Shown piece by piece: positions 1 to 7,527 of a stretch of DNA of 35,488 bases. The notes below the pieces were generated by a model. That model was not told the origin of the DNA. It worked only from the letters and a program-made list of their open reading frames with translations, and did not search any database. How positions within the stretch are numbered: the first letter of the stretch is position 1; each line of letters opens with the position of its first letter. The translations under genes were made by a program, and so were the position numbers. The stretch spans positions 1 to 35,488 of the forward strand of contig NZ_JABFMW010000039.1 in the NCBI RefSeq assembly GCF_013359725.1. The letters run 5' to 3'. The DNA is from Pseudarthrobacter sp. C4D7. Its GTDB lineage: Bacteria > Actinomycetota > Actinomycetes > Actinomycetales > Micrococcaceae.

Positions 1-382
1 CACCACCCAAACCAACGTTCAGGATCGCTCCGGAGCAACTTTTCAAACTTACCCGATCCCATCCGGCTTTGCAAACCACGTTTCCGTGACCCACAACCCT
101 TCAGGATCAGCCCCCACCCAACAACAGCACGCATAAAAGCGGACCGTATTCCAGGCCGTTCAAAAAGGGGGGTTGGCCGCTATCTTTCCGCATCAGCGGC
201 GGCGACTCAGAAAACAATACCCCCACACAACCCCCACCGCAAATCGGGCCTCAGGAGGTGTCGATTCCGCGAAATCCCGGGGCAGGAAGGTCATTGAAGG
301 CACCCGGGCCTTCTGCCGGCGTCGTAATTCCCCTCTGTGTGCTGCCACACACCCGCACCGCTGCCGCCGCAGCCATCAAAAG
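1..382. other. Intergenic left edge, no gene seen
   Basis: No reading frame here has convincing start, ribosome site and codon bias together. The open frames that cover it are antisense continuations of the neighbouring gene's frames. The only visible repetition is a short TTCAGGATC word at about 18-26 and 100-108, which is too short to interpret. It may carry a promoter for a gene beyond the left edge. Confidence 0.5.
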
Positions 383-427
383 GACAGGCTGTGGACACGT
401 CCGAAAGGGAAATGTCCACAGCCTGTC
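383..427 (-). terminator. Rho-independent terminator of the PASTA/excalibur gene
   Basis: A perfect 15-bp inverted repeat (383-397 and 413-427, core GGCTGTGGACA) encloses a 15-nt loop. Read on the minus strand, the hairpin starts about 20 nt after the stop codon of the 447-1196 gene and is followed by CTTTTG, a short U run. This fits an intrinsic terminator for the two-gene minus-strand unit. Confidence 0.75.
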
Positions 428-446
428 TCAGTGCTGCCAGATTCGC

Positions 447-1196
447 CTATCGCTCGCAGGCAACACCATCGCCATCCCGGTCAAGGGAAGAGCTGTAGCC
501 CGGCTGCCCCCTGTAAAGCGGGGCAGCGCCGGCATTCTTCGCGGCGGTGCAGTTGGCGTAGTAGGCAGCTGCTGGCACTTGTGCAGGTGCCGGCGCTGGC
601 GCTGGCGCCTGGACAAACTTTTGTGCTGCCTGCTGCTCCGCGGCCGCCTTGGCAGCCGCATCCCGTGCCGCTTGATCCGCGGCAGCTTTTGCCGCCGCAG
701 CCTGATCGGCGGCTGCCTTCTCGGCTGCGGCTTTATCAGCGGCGGCCTTCGCGGCTGCTGCCTGTTCCGCTGCAACCTGATCAGCTGCTGCCTTCTCGGC
801 GGCGGCCTTCTCCGCTGCCACGTCGTCGAGGTTCTTGACGCCGAGATGGACCGTGGAGCCCTTGGCCGCCTGTGCGCCGTTGGCCGGATCCTGGGAAATC
901 ACCTGCCAGTTGCTCTTCATGATGATCGATTTGCCCTTGGCGGTGTCCACGGACTCTACGTTGAACCCGAGCTTCTTCAACTGGTCCGTGGCCTTGTCCA
1001 ACGTCAGATTCACAACGGCTGGCACAACAACGGTTTCGGTCGTTTGCGAGACGGCAGTGGCGGTTGCGGTGGCGGCTGCCACGGGCTGCGTCGCCGCCTG
1101 CTTGCCGCCGCAGCCTGTGAGCATGAGGCCGGTCAGCAGCACCAATGCTAGTGACGCCTTCATCCTGCCCGTCACCGGAACGGTGTCTTCTTTCAT
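447..1196 (-). CDS. Lipoprotein with PASTA and excalibur domains
   Basis: Predicted 249-residue exported lipoprotein. The start at 1196 is chosen because an AGGGGGA ribosome site sits just upstream and because the N-terminus then reads as a signal peptide ending in a lipobox (LTGC, Cys29). Residues about 55-125 look like a single PASTA domain (VPAVVNLTLDKATDQLKKLGF...), a fold that binds peptidoglycan or muropeptides in other proteins. It is followed by about 65 residues of Ala/Lys/Glu/Asp repeats (AAAEKAAADQ type) likely to form a long helix, then a Pro/Ala linker, and a C-terminal excalibur motif with the calcium-loop-like DRDGDGVACE. It lies 68 bp downstream of a second excalibur gene on the same strand. 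The family suggests a cell-envelope role; the exact function is unknown. Confidence 0.85.
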   Translation of the reverse strand: MKEDTVPVTGRMKASLALVLLTGLMLTGCGGKQAATQPVAAATATATAVSQTTETVVVPAVVNLTLDKATDQLKKLGFNVESVDTAKGKSIIMKSNWQVISQDPANGAQAAKGSTVHLGVKNLDDVAAEKAAAEKAAADQVAAEQAAAAKAAADKAAAEKAAADQAAAAKAAADQAARDAAAKAAAEQQAAQKFVQAPAPAPAPAQVPAAAYYANCTAAKNAGAAPLYRGQPGYSSSLDRDGDGVACER

Positions 1197-1264
1197 GTTT
1201 CCCCCTGGGATTGCTGGTGATGGTGGTAAAAAATCAGGTTCTGGAATGCCGGAAAGCAACGTGC

Positions 1265-2632
1265 CTACTCGCAGGCAATGCCGTCCGAGTCCCGATCGAG
1301 GGCAGGACGGTAACCCGCCTGTCCCGCGTAAAGCGGCGCAGCTCCGGCAGCCCTAGCCGCCGCGCAGTTGGCATAGTAGGCGGCAGCCGGTGCCGCAGGG
1401 ACGGGGACCACCGGCGCGGGCGCCGCAGGGACGGGGGCGGCGGGTGCAGGTGCCGGAGCCACGGCCGCTGGTGCCGGTGCCGGTGCGGCCGCAACGGGGG
1501 CCGGGGCAGGTGCCGCGGCAGCCGCAACAGGAGCCTCCTGGTTTGTCGGCGCCAACTGCCCGGCACAGTCGCCAAGGATCCGGGCAATGGCATCGTGTTC
1601 CGCTTGGGTGACCCAGAGCCCGTACGTCGCCTTCACCGAAACCTGCCGCGCAACGTAACCGCACCGGAAGCCCTTCGCCGGGGGCAGCCAGGTGGCTGCA
1701 TCGCCGTCGCCCTTTTGCTGGTTGGTGGGCCCGTCGGTGGCCTGCAGGTTGAGCGGATCATTGGCGAAGGCCGTCCGTTGTTCGGCGGTCAACTGCTGGG
1801 CGCCCTTCTGCCAGGCGTCGCTCAGGGCCACCACGTGGTCGATCTGCACGGCGCTGCTGGTGGCCGAACCCCGGACAAAGCTGATGGTCTTCCCCGTGTA
1901 AGGATCGGCCAGGGTTCCCGACTGCACCTTGCACGGCACGCTGTTCGTGAACACGATTCCAGTGAGGTCGCGTTGGAGGATGTCATTGCGGGTATCGCAG
2001 CCGTTCCGGTCCACATCCGCCCAGGCCTGGCCGAACTGTGCCCGGTCGTATCCGGTCTTGGGCGCGCGCCCCTTGATGGGGAGGGCCGCCAGCAGGTCCA
2101 GCGCCTTGGTGGCGTAGGCGGGCTGCGCATTAGGTGCGGTCGCAGTGACGCCGGCCGCAAGAATGTAAGGGTCCTCCGGGTCAAGTGGCTCCCCCGTGGC
2201 GGTGGCAGTGGCACTTGGCGTGGACGACGGCGTCGCCTTGGCCGCGGCGGTCGGGCTCGCTGCGGGTTCAGCGGCCTTGGCCGTGCCCTCCGCTGAGGCG
2301 GCCTGCAGGTCCGCCGAGGCAACCCGCGGCATGGCGACAGCGCCACCGGTGAAGAGTGCCAAAGAGGCTGCCATGGCAATTGCTCCGGCTTTCCGCTTGG
2401 CGGGCAGCCAGGCCCAGGACCGGCGGCCTGTCAGAAGGACGTAGGGGCCGGTGAGTGCCAGCGGGATGGCCAGGACAACCAGGGCCCCGCCAAATCCACT
2501 GCCTATTCCGGCCAAAAGCATGAAGAACGCAGTAATCGCCCCGACGATAAACGTTGAATAGCGTGGTTTCCGTGGCGGCTTCGGTGCCGGAGCGGACGGA
2601 ACAAACCCCAGAAGGGTTTCGTAGTCGGACAT
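1265..2632 (-). CDS. Membrane-anchored DUF1524 HNH nuclease with C-terminal excalibur domain
   Basis: Predicted 455-residue protein. Hydrophobic segments at about 26-45, 48-68 and 82-101 put the N-terminus in the membrane. An Ala/Thr/Pro-rich linker leads to a DUF1524 (GmrSD C-terminal type) HNH-fold nuclease domain at about 170-356, with the expected D265-H266 pair in QIDHVVAL and the downstream NDPLNLQATDGPTNQQKGD segment that supplies the Asn and Lys. A long Ala/Pro repeat then ends in an excalibur domain (DRDSDGIACE) at the extreme C-terminus. Proteins of this layout are usually annotated as secreted HNH nucleases, and DNA is the expected substrate. The catalytic domain probably faces outward; that topology is an inference. 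It is cotranscribed with the PASTA/excalibur gene downstream. GGGGAA before the ATG is a modest ribosome site. Confidence 0.85.
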   Translation of the reverse strand: MSDYETLLGFVPSAPAPKPPRKPRYSTFIVGAITAFFMLLAGIGSGFGGALVVLAIPLALTGPYVLLTGRRSWAWLPAKRKAGAIAMAASLALFTGGAVAMPRVASADLQAASAEGTAKAAEPAASPTAAAKATPSSTPSATATATGEPLDPEDPYILAAGVTATAPNAQPAYATKALDLLAALPIKGRAPKTGYDRAQFGQAWADVDRNGCDTRNDILQRDLTGIVFTNSVPCKVQSGTLADPYTGKTISFVRGSATSSAVQIDHVVALSDAWQKGAQQLTAEQRTAFANDPLNLQATDGPTNQQKGDGDAATWLPPAKGFRCGYVARQVSVKATYGLWVTQAEHDAIARILGDCAGQLAPTNQEAPVAAAAAPAPAPVAAAPAPAPAAVAPAPAPAAPVPAAPAPVVPVPAAPAAAYYANCAAARAAGAAPLYAGQAGYRPALDRDSDGIACE

Positions 2633-2904
2633 TAATTCCCCAGATATGAAAGGCCCGCAAAACGATGCCCCGTATGTCCCGGGCCTGCTGCTAAGCCCGG
2701 AAACCCATCGCCGTCGAGCCTATGCCCCCTTCCGGCTCTTATTCCCGGCAGCCCAAAACCCTCGGCCAATATTCAGGCAGTCTTGATGCGACCTTGATGC
2801 AAAGCTGTCGCAATTAGGTGCCGATTCTTAACAAAAGCCGATGCCGTCGCCGTTATTTCCTGCCGTTATTCCGCTGGACATTGCCCAAAGATAGAGTGGC
2901 CTGC

Positions 2905-3297
2905 ATGCAGATGCGCCTTGAAGTTGTGCAGGTCCCGGTGGCGGACGTCGACCGGGCAAAAGCCTTTTACACGGACAAGCTCGGTTTCGTCCTGGACCAC
3001 GATGTGGAACACATTCCGGGCATGCGCGTGGTCCAGCTGACTCCCCCGGGTTCTCCCACATCCGTGGTCATCGGCACGGGAATGACCAGCATGACGCCCG
3101 GCAGCCTGGAAGGCCTCCAGCTGGTTGTCCCGGACATCGCCGAGGTCCGCAGCGAGCTGGTCAGCCGCGGCGCCGACATCAGCGAGGTCCAGGACCTTGG
3201 CGGCGTCCTGTTCGCCTACTTCAGCGATCCCGACGGCAACCGCTGGGTGATGCAGGGCCAGACCCAGGAGCACATCCGGGACGCACACAGGCAGTAG
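2905..3297 (+). CDS. VOC (glyoxalase/bleomycin-resistance fold) protein
   Basis: Predicted 130-residue single-module VOC protein. It shows the repeated beta-alpha-beta-beta-beta pattern: VVQVPVADVDRAKAFYTDKLGF near the N-terminus and LQLVVPDIAEVRSELVSRG in the second half, ending with the typical FSDPDGNRWVM. The ATG at 2905 is preferred over the longer frame because the domain begins immediately after it; the ribosome site is weak. VOC proteins of this type include small-molecule-modifying or -binding enzymes, and no substrate can be read from the sequence. It converges with the LacI gene, 27 bp away. Confidence 0.8.
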   Translation: MQMRLEVVQVPVADVDRAKAFYTDKLGFVLDHDVEHIPGMRVVQLTPPGSPTSVVIGTGMTSMTPGSLEGLQLVVPDIAEVRSELVSRGADISEVQDLGGVLFAYFSDPDGNRWVMQGQTQEHIRDAHRQ

Positions 3298-3324
3298 GAA
3301 GGGCCGCGCGGCGGCAGTGCAGCA

Positions 3325-4350
3325 TTACTTCGCAGGCGGCGGAGCCGTAGATCCCCGGACCACCAGCTCCGTGCCCAGCTCGATCCGCTGCGGAAGTTCC
3401 TCGTCGCCATCCAGATGCCGGAGCAGCGCCCTCATGGCAGTCTCCGCCATCTGCACCACAGGCTGGCGGATGGTGGTCAGCCCGGGTTCCACCCATTCAG
3501 CTGCCGGAATGTCGTCAAACCCGATGATGGAGAGGTCCTCCGGTATGCGCAGGCCGGCAGCGCGGGCGGCACGGTAGGCGCCCAGGGCCTGGCCGTCGTT
3601 TCCCGTGAAGATCGCAGTGGGCCGGTCCGGCAACTCCAGGAGTTTCCGGGTGGCGGCTTCCCCGGCTTCTATGGAGAAGTCCCCTGGAACCATCAGGGCC
3701 GGATCCAGCGCCACCCCTGCCCGGCGCAGTGCGGAGACATATCCGTCCTCGCGTGCGCTGCTGCACTGCAGGTCCTCGCGGCCGCCGATCATGGCGATCC
3801 TCTTATGCCCCAGCTGCAGCAGGTGCTCGGTGGCCGAGTATCCGCCTTCCCAGTTGGCCGCGCCCACCGTCATCAGGTCGGGTCCCGGCTGTCCGACCGG
3901 ATCAATCAGCACCACCGGAATTCCCAGGGACTTAATGCGCTGGATCTGCTTGGCGTCCAATTGATAGACGGCCATCAACAGTCCGTCGGACTTCCGCTCG
4001 GCAAGGTTGGCCAGCCACGGCCGGATGCGGGAGCCGTCCAGGTTCAGGCTGCTGACCACGGTTCCGTACCCGGCATCCTGCGCTACCCGCTCAACACCTT
4101 CGATGATTTCCAGTGCCCACTCCGAGCCCAGGCCGGGAAACACCAGGTCCACCAGTCCGGCTTTCTGCCTGCGCTTGGCAGGGCGCCGGGCATAGTCGCG
4201 CTTGGCGATGATCTCCTCCACGCGCGCCCGTGTCTCTGCCGCCACATGCGCGTGTCCGTTCAACACCTTGGACACTGTGGGGACGGAAACTCCTGCCTCG
4301 CGGGCTATCTCGCTGATCGTCGCGCGCCTGGTGTCCTGCTTGCTCACCAT
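3325..4350 (-). CDS. LacI-family transcriptional regulator
   Basis: Predicted 341-residue repressor. Residues about 9-55 form the LacI helix-turn-helix and hinge (ATISEIAREAGVSVPTVSKVLNG). The rest is a periplasmic-binding-protein-like effector domain with the usual FTGNDGQALGAYRAARAAGL and SIIGFDDIPAAEWVEPGLTTIRQP signatures. The start at 4350 is chosen because the HTH begins right after it and a GAAAGGG site lies upstream; the longer open frame adds unrelated residues. It is the last gene of the operon Gfo/Idh/MocA, DUF6807, cupin, lacI. It probably responds to a sugar made by the GH3 or GH42 enzymes and binds the GAAACT/AGTTTC elements at 7358-7505 and 16696-16714. That pairing is an inference from proximity. 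Confidence 0.9.
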   Translation of the reverse strand: MVSKQDTRRATISEIAREAGVSVPTVSKVLNGHAHVAAETRARVEEIIAKRDYARRPAKRRQKAGLVDLVFPGLGSEWALEIIEGVERVAQDAGYGTVVSSLNLDGSRIRPWLANLAERKSDGLLMAVYQLDAKQIQRIKSLGIPVVLIDPVGQPGPDLMTVGAANWEGGYSATEHLLQLGHKRIAMIGGREDLQCSSAREDGYVSALRRAGVALDPALMVPGDFSIEAGEAATRKLLELPDRPTAIFTGNDGQALGAYRAARAAGLRIPEDLSIIGFDDIPAAEWVEPGLTTIRQPVVQMAETAMRALLRHLDGDEELPQRIELGTELVVRGSTAPPPAK

Positions 4351-4384
4351 GGAGACCGCCCTTTCACCCGGGCTTCGCCCGGTG

Positions 4385-5125
4385 CTAGTTATCGGAAAGT
4401 TCCCACGTTTGGATCCGGCCACACATGCCGTAGATTCTGCGGTTTTCCCGTTTTCCCATCGTAGTTTGCGCGCTCGCCAGATAGATACTTTCGGCCGTGT
4501 CCAGGGAAGCAAGCTGCTGTTGCGTCAGCTGGACCTGCCGTGCCGCTCCACCGGCCAGCAGGTCTGCCCACTCCGCCGTCCTGCCGGCCACGAGACGAGC
4601 GGCCGCGGCGTGGAACCCCTCCAGCGCAGACGGCCCGGCGGCAAGGACTGCGTCCTTCAGGGCGAAGTACCCGTCCAAAGCCAAATCACGACGACGGCGG
4701 GCGGCCTGTTCTCCGGCTGCCAGCCCGGCGTCGGCGTCGCGATGCTCCAGCGCCGCCGCGCGGCGGTAGGCCTCCGCATCCGCCAGGTACTCCGGCGGGA
4801 AGGTCATGACGGCGTCACCGTGTTCGGGAAGCCCGGCGTTCTGCATCACCACCAGGACCTTCAGGTCGCCCGAATCGTTGATGGCCCGGTGCACTGTGCC
4901 CGGCGTGAACCACAGCACGGCACCGGGTTCCAGCGGGCTGGACGTGAAGCCGCGTGAATCCAGGGTCTCCAGCCTGCCGCGTCCTTCGAGGACCACGTAC
5001 GCTTCGGTTGAGGCCGTGTGCACGTGCGGCGATCCTCCGGCTGCTCCATCAGCTCCGGGCCAGTCGTAGACGCTGATCTCCGACAGGCCGGTGGCCCCGG
5101 GAAAGGATGAGGACGCCACGCTCAC
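4385..5125 (-). CDS. Cupin-domain protein, translationally coupled
   Basis: Predicted 246-residue protein. The N-terminal half is a cupin with both motifs: GSPHVHTASTEAYVVLEGRG (His34, His36, Glu41) and PGAVLWFTPGTVHRAIN (His79), so a bound metal is likely. The C-terminal half (about 100-246) is an Ala/Arg-rich helical region, less typical of cupins. The GTG at 5125 overlaps the TGA of the upstream DUF6807 gene by 4 bp (GTGA), which fixes the start and implies translational coupling; the longer frame to 5404 is antisense-like sequence. It may be a sugar isomerase, a lyase or a binding protein; the sequence does not decide. Confidence 0.8.
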   Translation of the reverse strand: MSVASSSFPGATGLSEISVYDWPGADGAAGGSPHVHTASTEAYVVLEGRGRLETLDSRGFTSSPLEPGAVLWFTPGTVHRAINDSGDLKVLVVMQNAGLPEHGDAVMTFPPEYLADAEAYRRAAALEHRDADAGLAAGEQAARRRRDLALDGYFALKDAVLAAGPSALEGFHAAAARLVAGRTAEWADLLAGGAARQVQLTQQQLASLDTAESIYLASAQTTMGKRENRRIYGMCGRIQTWELSDN

Positions 5126-6096
5126 CGCCAGCTGTACAGGGCCGACTCCGCGGCAGCGGCCAATGATGCCGCCCGCTCCGCGTCCACCGCGCCATCGGCC
5201 ACCACCACCGCGTAGCGGTAGGTGAGCGGGGATCCTTCCCGCAGCGGCACCTCCGCGCTGAAGAAGGGCGCCGAGCCGAGGCAGGCGAAGATGGATGACC
5301 GCGCGAACCACTGGTTGGGGGCGCCCGGGTTTGAAGAATCCTCGACGAAGGCGATGGTGGAGGACCGGCAGGTGCCGTCGTGCTTCCCGGTGAAGGCGAC
5401 CCACGGTGAGCGGGTGCCCATGAAATCGTCCGCTCCCACACCGTCCTGGCTGCGGAACTCCCCTCCGGTGAAGGACCTGGGCCCGCGCCAGAAGAGACCG
5501 CCGTAGCCTGCGTTATCGCGGCCTTCCGTGGTGGGGCTGCCGATCCTGATGTCCGCGCCGGAGATGTTGACCATCCGGGTTTCGAACAGGATGGCATAGG
5601 CCCCTGAGGTGGCACTGCCGGCATCCGCGTCCAGGAGTTGGATGCTGAACCTGCGGTTCTCGGTGATGACCGGCGTGCCCTCCTGGGATGTCCAGGTGAG
5701 GGACTCGGAGGCGGTGATGGCCGCCCCGGACTGCTCAATCCCTGTGAAGGATTCGTGGGTCATGGCGCCGTTGTTGTCCAGGTTGGCGTATTCGGTGCTG
5801 CGCGTGTAGGTGGCGCCGCCCCAGAAATTGTGCGGTCCCACGTTGGGCAGCGCCCAGGAGAGCCCCTTGTGCCAGACATGGTCCCAGGGGCGCGAGATGG
5901 TGACCTCGTCGCCGCCGATGGTGGTGAGCGGATGGAAGAACGGCCGCGGACTCTCATACTGGTGGTTAGAGGGCTTGTACGTGTAGGTGGCGATGGGCCG
6001 CCCGTAAGCGGTGAAGGTGAGGGCGCTGCCGTCATCCTCCACGCTGAGCTGGGCCGTTGCGGCGGTTGAAGGGGCGGTGGCGGGAGAGGTGGTCAC
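5122..6096 (-). CDS. DUF6807 / PmoA-like family protein
   Basis: Predicted 324-residue protein of the family annotated as 'PmoA family' or DUF6807. No transmembrane segment is visible and it is unrelated to membrane methane monooxygenase in composition. Recognisable features are the RPIATYTYKPSNHQYESPRPFFHPL N-terminal section, RPWDHVWHKGLSWALPNVG, HNFWGG, and the YGGLFWRGPRSF block. Members sit commonly in sugar-catabolic clusters beside Gfo/Idh/MocA genes, as here, and are likely beta-sandwich enzymes of unknown reaction. Its TGA overlaps the cupin GTG downstream; the Gfo gene ends 24 bp upstream. The start at 6096 follows a GGACCCCAC leader, which is a weak ribosome site. Confidence 0.8.
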   Translation of the reverse strand: MTTSPATAPSTAATAQLSVEDDGSALTFTAYGRPIATYTYKPSNHQYESPRPFFHPLTTIGGDEVTISRPWDHVWHKGLSWALPNVGPHNFWGGATYTRSTEYANLDNNGAMTHESFTGIEQSGAAITASESLTWTSQEGTPVITENRRFSIQLLDADAGSATSGAYAILFETRMVNISGADIRIGSPTTEGRDNAGYGGLFWRGPRSFTGGEFRSQDGVGADDFMGTRSPWVAFTGKHDGTCRSSTIAFVEDSSNPGAPNQWFARSSIFACLGSAPFFSAEVPLREGSPLTYRYAVVVADGAVDAERAASLAAAAESALYSWR

Positions 6097-6120
6097 TGTG
6101 GGGTCCTTTGGCGGTGGAAA

Positions 6121-7251
6121 TCAAACGGAGGTGTCGACGGCGGTCCGGTCCAGGGCGGTGGCGTCCAGGACCCGGGTGCCCAGCCCCTCACCATCCATGC
6201 CGGCGTAGAACGGATGGCCGGGAACGATCTGGCCGCGCCGTACCGGCTGGCCGGTGAAGGCTGAGGCGTAAATGGCGGCAGCGAGCTCAAGCGTCTGCCG
6301 CGCGGAGTCCGCACCGGCTGGAAGGGGGCGGCCGGCGTCGAGGGCGTCGTACATGGCCAGGAACTGGGCGGCATGGCCGCTGCCGCGTTCCAGGGGCTGC
6401 CCGTTCCACGCCGAGGCGACCTGATCTTCATGGCCGGGCGCCCCGGTCACGGTCCAGTTGTCCGTGCTGTAGCCGTAGAGGTGGCTCAGCTCCACGGTGG
6501 CGCACTCGCAGTCGATCCGGATATCCGAGGTTTCCCGCGGCGAAAGCAGCGAGTTGATCATGGTGGCCACGGCGCCGTTGCGGAACCTGACCAGGGCGGC
6601 GGAAAGGTCTTCGGTGGAGGTGGCCCGGGCCTGCCGGCCGGCCAGCGCAGTGACTTCTTCCCAGGGGCCCATCAGGAACAGCAGCAGGTCGAACTGGTGG
6701 ATGCCGTGGCCCATGGTGGGGCCGCCGCCTTCGGCGTCCCAGGTGCCGCGCCAGGGCAGGTCCCAGTAGCTGTCCGGCCGGTACCAAAGGGTGTCGCACC
6801 GGGCAACCAGCGGCCGGCCAAAGTCGGACCCCCCGATCAGGTGCCGGGCCGCTGCCGCGGCGTCCCCAAAACGGTGCTGGAACACACAGGAGAACTGGGC
6901 ACCGCCTTTGGACTGTGCCGCCGCCAGCCGGTCGAAGTCCGCAAGGCTGAGTGCCGGGGGTTTCTCGGAGAGAACATGGACGCCCGCCTCCAGGCATTCT
7001 ATGGCCTGGTCGATGTGGAGCATGGGCGGCGTGCAGAGGTGCACGACATCCGGTTTTGCCTCGGCCAGGAGTTCGCCCAGGGTGAGGTACGTCCCGGGGA
7101 TCCCGTGCCTGTCCGCGAAAGAGTCCAGCCTGTCCTGGTCAACGTCGCAGGCCGCCACGAGCTGGGCCCTGCCTCCGGTCCTGGCCAGGTTGTCCGCATG
7201 AACCGCGGCAATCCCGCCGGTTCCCACGAGGGCCACTTTGTATGTCCGCAT
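6121..7251 (-). CDS. Gfo/Idh/MocA-family NAD(P)-dependent oxidoreductase
   Basis: Predicted 376-residue enzyme with an N-terminal Rossmann domain (VALVGTGGIAAVHADN, residues 7-21), the family EKPP motif at 96-99 whose Lys97 is the usual catalytic/cofactor residue, and a C-terminal alpha/beta substrate domain with GGGPTMGHGIHQFDLL (His182, His185, Asp188). Family members oxidise or reduce sugars, inositols and sugar derivatives, often at a ring hydroxyl. The start at 7251 has a GGAGAGAG ribosome site. First gene of the minus-strand operon that diverges from the GH3 glycosidase; together they suggest oxidation of a released sugar. The exact substrate is unknown. Confidence 0.88.
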   Translation of the reverse strand: MRTYKVALVGTGGIAAVHADNLARTGGRAQLVAACDVDQDRLDSFADRHGIPGTYLTLGELLAEAKPDVVHLCTPPMLHIDQAIECLEAGVHVLSEKPPALSLADFDRLAAAQSKGGAQFSCVFQHRFGDAAAAARHLIGGSDFGRPLVARCDTLWYRPDSYWDLPWRGTWDAEGGGPTMGHGIHQFDLLLFLMGPWEEVTALAGRQARATSTEDLSAALVRFRNGAVATMINSLLSPRETSDIRIDCECATVELSHLYGYSTDNWTVTGAPGHEDQVASAWNGQPLERGSGHAAQFLAMYDALDAGRPLPAGADSARQTLELAAAIYASAFTGQPVRRGQIVPGHPFYAGMDGEGLGTRVLDATALDRTAVDTSV

Positions 7252-7357
7252 TCTCTCTCCGTCGTTGCAGTGAAATTCGTAGCAGCCAGGCGGGCAGGCA
7301 CGCGCAGCCTGCTGGTTTCGGTGGCGCGCTCCGAATCCTCACCCCGCGCTGCGCTTG

Positions 7358-7392
7358 GAAAGTTTCCGTTGAGCCGACGAAGTTTCTGTTGA
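7358..7392. repeat. Two 13-bp direct repeats AAGTTTCYGTTGA, 20 bp apart
   Basis: AAGTTTCCGTTGA at 7360-7372 and AAGTTTCTGTTGA at 7380-7392 differ at one base and are spaced exactly 20 bp (about two helical turns). A third, weaker relative (AATTTCCGTTGGG) lies at about 7434. They lie upstream of the minus-strand Gfo gene, in the intergenic region shared with the GH3 gene. The AGTTTC core is shared with the candidate LacI operators at 7468-7505. Confidence 0.6.
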
Positions 7393-7467
7393 CTGTGCCC
7401 GCACTATCATGGTGCTTGAGCTTCAACCCTAGGAATTTCCGTTGGGCAGAGTCAATGGTTTGCCCTA

Positions 7468-7505
7468 GAAAGTAAACATAAGTTTCTGATAGTTTCTAAG
7501 AAACT
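7468..7505. promoter_or_regulatory. Candidate LacI operators upstream of the GH3 gene
   Basis: Two adjacent imperfect or perfect dyads. GAAAGT-N7-AGTTTC at 7468-7486 has the same arm spacing as the operator before the GH42 gene. AGTTTCTAAGAAACT at 7491-7505 is a perfect 15-bp palindrome centred on 7498. AGTTTC is also repeated 10 bp apart (7481 and 7491). They lie 23-60 bp upstream of the GH3 start, where a repressor would block transcription or initiation. Assignment to the nearby LacI protein is an inference. Confidence 0.6.
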
Positions 7506-7527
7506 CCCACGATCCTAGGAGACGCCC

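Noticed and set aside
640..830. Regularly spaced GCN-rich repeats that look like an array
   Set aside because: They encode the Ala/Lys/Glu helical linker of the lipoprotein, with no spacers or conserved repeats, so not CRISPR.
5122..6096. Possible methane/ammonia monooxygenase subunit, from the family name 'PmoA'
   Set aside because: The protein has no membrane helices and sits in a sugar cluster; the name is historical and the gene is unrelated to particulate methane oxidation.
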